Part shown: piece by piece, positions 62,000 through 64,000 of the stretch
Layout: the number at the start of each line of letters is the position of its first letter
Numbering within the stretch: position 1 is the first letter of the stretch
Assembly (NCBI GenBank): GCA_013322215.1
Contig: JAAMEZ010000058.1
Location: 124,001-188,000 of the forward strand
Direction of reading: 5' to 3'
DNA length: 64,000 nucleotides
DNA from: Martinezella rhizogenes
GTDB lineage: Bacteria > Pseudomonadota > Alphaproteobacteria > Rhizobiales > Rhizobiaceae
Translations under genes and position numbers: made by a program
Notes under the pieces: generated by a model
What the model was told of the DNA's origin: nothing
Seen by the model: only the letters and a program-made list of their open reading frames with translations
Database searches by the model: none

Positions 62000-62578
62000 T
62001 CAGTGCGGCCGCGTAACCGGGCTTGGTGCATCCGGATGGATTTCCGCGGCCATCAGGCCCTTTTCACCGGGTCCGAAGCGGACGAGAACCACCTGCCCCG
62101 GCCGCAGCTCAGCAAGACCAAAGCGACGCAGCGTTTCCATGTGCACGAAGATATCCTCCGTGCCCTCGCCGCGCGTCAGGAAGCCGAAGCCCTTGGTGCG
62201 GTTGAACCACTTGACCAGCGCGCGCTCCAGACCGCTCGTCGCCGTCACCTGCACATGCGTGCGCACCGGCGGCATCTGCGAGGGATGCACGGCAGTCGAT
62301 TGATCCATGGAGAGGATCTTGAAGGCCTGATAACCGCGCTCCCGGCGCTGGATCAGCGCTACGATGCGGGTCCCTTCGAGAATCGTCTGATAACCGTCAC
62401 GGCGCAGACACGTCACATGCAGCAAGACATCCTGCATGCCGTTATCCGGCACGATGAAACCGAACCCCTTGGCAACGTCGAACCACTTGACGACGCCTGA
62501 GATTTCGATGAGCTCGACGGTATCGCCGGACATCTCCTCGAAGTCTTCAACTCCCTTCGATGAAATTCTGTCACCCAT
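62000..62578 (-). CDS. two-domain cold-shock protein
   Basis: 192-aa protein with two cold-shock domains. The first has RNP1 KGFGFI at 37-42 and RNP2 VLLHV at 51-55. The second has KGFGFL at 129-134 and IFVHM at 143-147. The linker is about 30 residues. Double-CSD proteins are typical of alphaproteobacteria; they bind single-stranded nucleic acid. ATG 62578 is preceded by GAGGGCTAGG. Confidence 0.92.
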   Translation of the reverse strand: MGDRISSKGVEDFEEMSGDTVELIEISGVVKWFDVAKGFGFIVPDNGMQDVLLHVTCLRRDGYQTILEGTRIVALIQRRERGYQAFKILSMDQSTAVHPSQMPPVRTHVQVTATSGLERALVKWFNRTKGFGFLTRGEGTEDIFVHMETLRRFGLAELRPGQVVLVRFGPGEKGLMAAEIHPDAPSPVTRPH

Positions 62579-62775
62579 CCTAGCCAGCCCTCGATTACGC
62601 GTCACACTGTTACGGTTAACTGATTCCCTGATATCAAGATTAACATCTTGGTAACGGAAAAGCGCAAGTCCTAGTTTTCGTTTATTCCCACCCTAAGATT
62701 ATTGCTCCAAGACTTGCGCGAAGCTGGTGCTCCGATCGAAGATCCGCCCAGCTCAACATTAAGAGAGGAAATAGA

Positions 62776-63216
62776 ATGCGTTATCTCCATACGATGGTCC
62801 GCGTCACCGATCTCGACGCCTCGTTGCATTTTTATAGCACCCTGTTCGGGCTTACCGAAACCCGCCGCTACGAAAACGAGAAAGGCCGCTATACGCTCGT
62901 TTTTCTTGCAGCCAGCGATGATGCCGAATCATCCCGCAGCAACGGCGCCCCCAGCCTGGAACTGACCTACAACTGGGACCCGGAAGAATATAGCGGAGGG
63001 CGCAATTTCGGCCACCTCGCTTACGAGGTCGAAGACATCTATGCGACCTGCCAGAAGCTGATGGCCAACGGCATCACGATCAACCGCCCGCCGCGCGATG
63101 GTCACATGGCTTTCGTGCGTTCTCCGGACGGCATTTCCATCGAAATCCTGCAGAAGGGGGCCAATCTTCCCTCGGCTGAGCCCTGGGCTTCCATGGCCAA
63201 CACCGGCTCCTGGTAG
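62776..63216 (+). CDS. gloA: lactoylglutathione lyase (glyoxalase I)
   Basis: 146-aa metalloenzyme detoxifying methylglyoxal with glutathione. The metal ligands are H5, E62, H80 and E123. The opening MRYLHTMVRVTDLDASLHFY and FGHLAYEVEDIY fit GloA. GAGAGGAAA precedes ATG 62776. Confidence 0.94.
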   Translation: MRYLHTMVRVTDLDASLHFYSTLFGLTETRRYENEKGRYTLVFLAASDDAESSRSNGAPSLELTYNWDPEEYSGGRNFGHLAYEVEDIYATCQKLMANGITINRPPRDGHMAFVRSPDGISIEILQKGANLPSAEPWASMANTGSW

Positions 63217-63421
63217 GAGCCAAGCTTTCGCGAGGCTTACGGCATGCGCGGAGCCATCCGTTTCGCGCTTGCCGCCCATGCCCATCCTCCGGCATGCTTG
63301 GACGACTCGAAGCATCATGCATCGGATATCGCGCGGTCACCGTTCCCAGTCGGCGCGTGCGGTATCGTCGTCCCTCGCAGGAGGCCGTTCCGATGCAAGC
63401 CTTTTTTGCAGGGAACGTCCT

Positions 63422-64000
63422 ATGTGCGATCAACAGATTTTATACGGCAGGAAGAAGCTCGCAAGCACAATTGCCGTTCTTGCCTCATTTGTGATGATTG
63501 CCGGCTGCGCGACCACGGCCAAAAAACCGACCGAAACATCCGACGTTGCGCCAGCGGCGCAGCTGACGACGGCCGAAGCGCTTGCAGCCGACATGAACAA
63601 CAAGGCCGACGCCCGGCGACGCAAGGGCGATATGGTCTATCGCGATCCCATGGTGCACAGCGTCAACGGCACGCGCCAGCAGGTCGTCGCCCAACAGAAC
63701 CAGGCGCTCTATCCGGCACCAGCAACAGCCCAGACTGCGGACGGGCAGACCGGCATCGGCGGCCTGGTCACGCAGCCGACTGGCGTCAATGCGAACAGAA
63801 GCAGCATCTTCTCTGCCCCGCCGCCGATTGCCGTCAACCCGGACGGCACGCTTGCAAAGAACCAGCCTGACGGCAGTCAGGCGATCACGCCGATGATGCG
63901 TAGCGTCTATAGCACGCCGCCAACGGCAATGCAGGCCGTGGCACCGCAAACCATAGACACCGCCAGCGTTCCGAATGGCCGCACTTCGGCGGACATGCTG
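63422..64000 (+). CDS. lipoprotein of unknown function, cut by the window end
   Basis: Open frame from ATG 63422 to the last base (193 codons). The lipobox FVMIAGC places acylated Cys at C29. The rest is low-complexity: Gln/Ala/Pro-rich with NNKADARRRKGDMVYRDPMVHSVNG, a periplasmic, probably disordered stretch. The C-terminal domain lies outside the window, so no function is proposed. GGGA upstream is a weak ribosome-binding site. Confidence 0.75.
   Translation, partial: MCDQQILYGRKKLASTIAVLASFVMIAGCATTAKKPTETSDVAPAAQLTTAEALAADMNNKADARRRKGDMVYRDPMVHSVNGTRQQVVAQQNQALYPAPATAQTADGQTGIGGLVTQPTGVNANRSSIFSAPPPIAVNPDGTLAKNQPDGSQAITPMMRSVYSTPPTAMQAVAPQTIDTASVPNGRTSADML

Overview
The window is a chromosomal segment from an alphaproteobacterium of the order Rhizobiales. 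A Rhizobium-type chromosome fits best. The evidence is an E1-beta subunit carrying its own lipoyl domain, a fused IspDF, a general L-amino-acid transporter operon (aapJQMP), an EipB-type envelope protein, a GAAC-N7-GAAC SOS box, and the gene order lpxD-fabZ-lpxA-lpxI-lpxB beside bamA, rseP, cdsA, uppS, frr, pyrH, tsf and rpsB. Most of the window is compact core genome with short spacers, many 1-8 bp start/stop overlaps and hairpin terminators. No rRNA, CRISPR array, insertion sequence or prophage was seen.

Layout. 1-2.5 kb: partial dusB (minus), divergent from ispDF-pncC. 2.5-4.8 kb: a RatA/Coq10-like START protein and three tandem P-loop kinase-like paralogues, the middle one broken by an in-frame TGA. 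4.9-12.5 kb: pyruvate dehydrogenase and lipoate genes (pdhA-pdhB-pdhC, an SGNH esterase, lpdA, two small GlsB-type membrane proteins, lipA). 12.7-16.4 kb: FtsB-like protein, enolase, kdsA and a VOC protein. 16.7-21.5 kb: lexA with its SOS box, a ComEC-like protein and gltA. 21.5-35.4 kb: a long minus-strand block for lipid A, outer-membrane assembly, phospholipid and undecaprenyl synthesis and translation factors. Its RseP has three PDZ units with an exact 90-residue period.

35.5-40.1 kb holds the most intriguing accessory locus: TelA, a lipoprotein joining a solute-binding-like region to a von Willebrand A domain, an XpaC-like membrane protein, and a second binding-protein-like exported protein. 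Two inverted repeats precede it and a dispersed palindromic repeat lies inside it. 40.2-44.6 kb: EipB, RidA, a glycerophosphodiesterase, a possible 32-codon coupled ORF, a FemAB/GNAT-like transferase, a HIT hydrolase and a Dabb protein. 44.7-49.8 kb: clpS-clpA, a phasin, a DUF3126 protein and cysE. 49.8-54.4 kb: a crotonase, an alpha/beta hydrolase, a zinc-finger protein, an FAD monooxygenase and metC. 54.7-59.0 kb: aapJQMP. 59.1-64 kb: a divergent Lrp/LysE pair with a perfect inverted repeat between them, a 53-aa membrane ORF, tRNA-Arg(TCT), an NDUFS4-like protein, tRNA-Pro(TGG), a DUF192 protein, a two-domain cold-shock protein, gloA and a lipoprotein cut by the window end.

Functionally the window links central carbon metabolism (PDH, LipA, citrate synthase, enolase), envelope biogenesis (Lpx, KdsA, Bam, RseP, EipB), proteolysis and stress control (ClpAS, LexA, cold shock, TelA cluster) and amino-acid uptake and export (Aap, LysE). 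Start sites were chosen by ATG/GTG position, purine-rich ribosome-binding sequences and overlap with neighbours; nothing was checked against a database.
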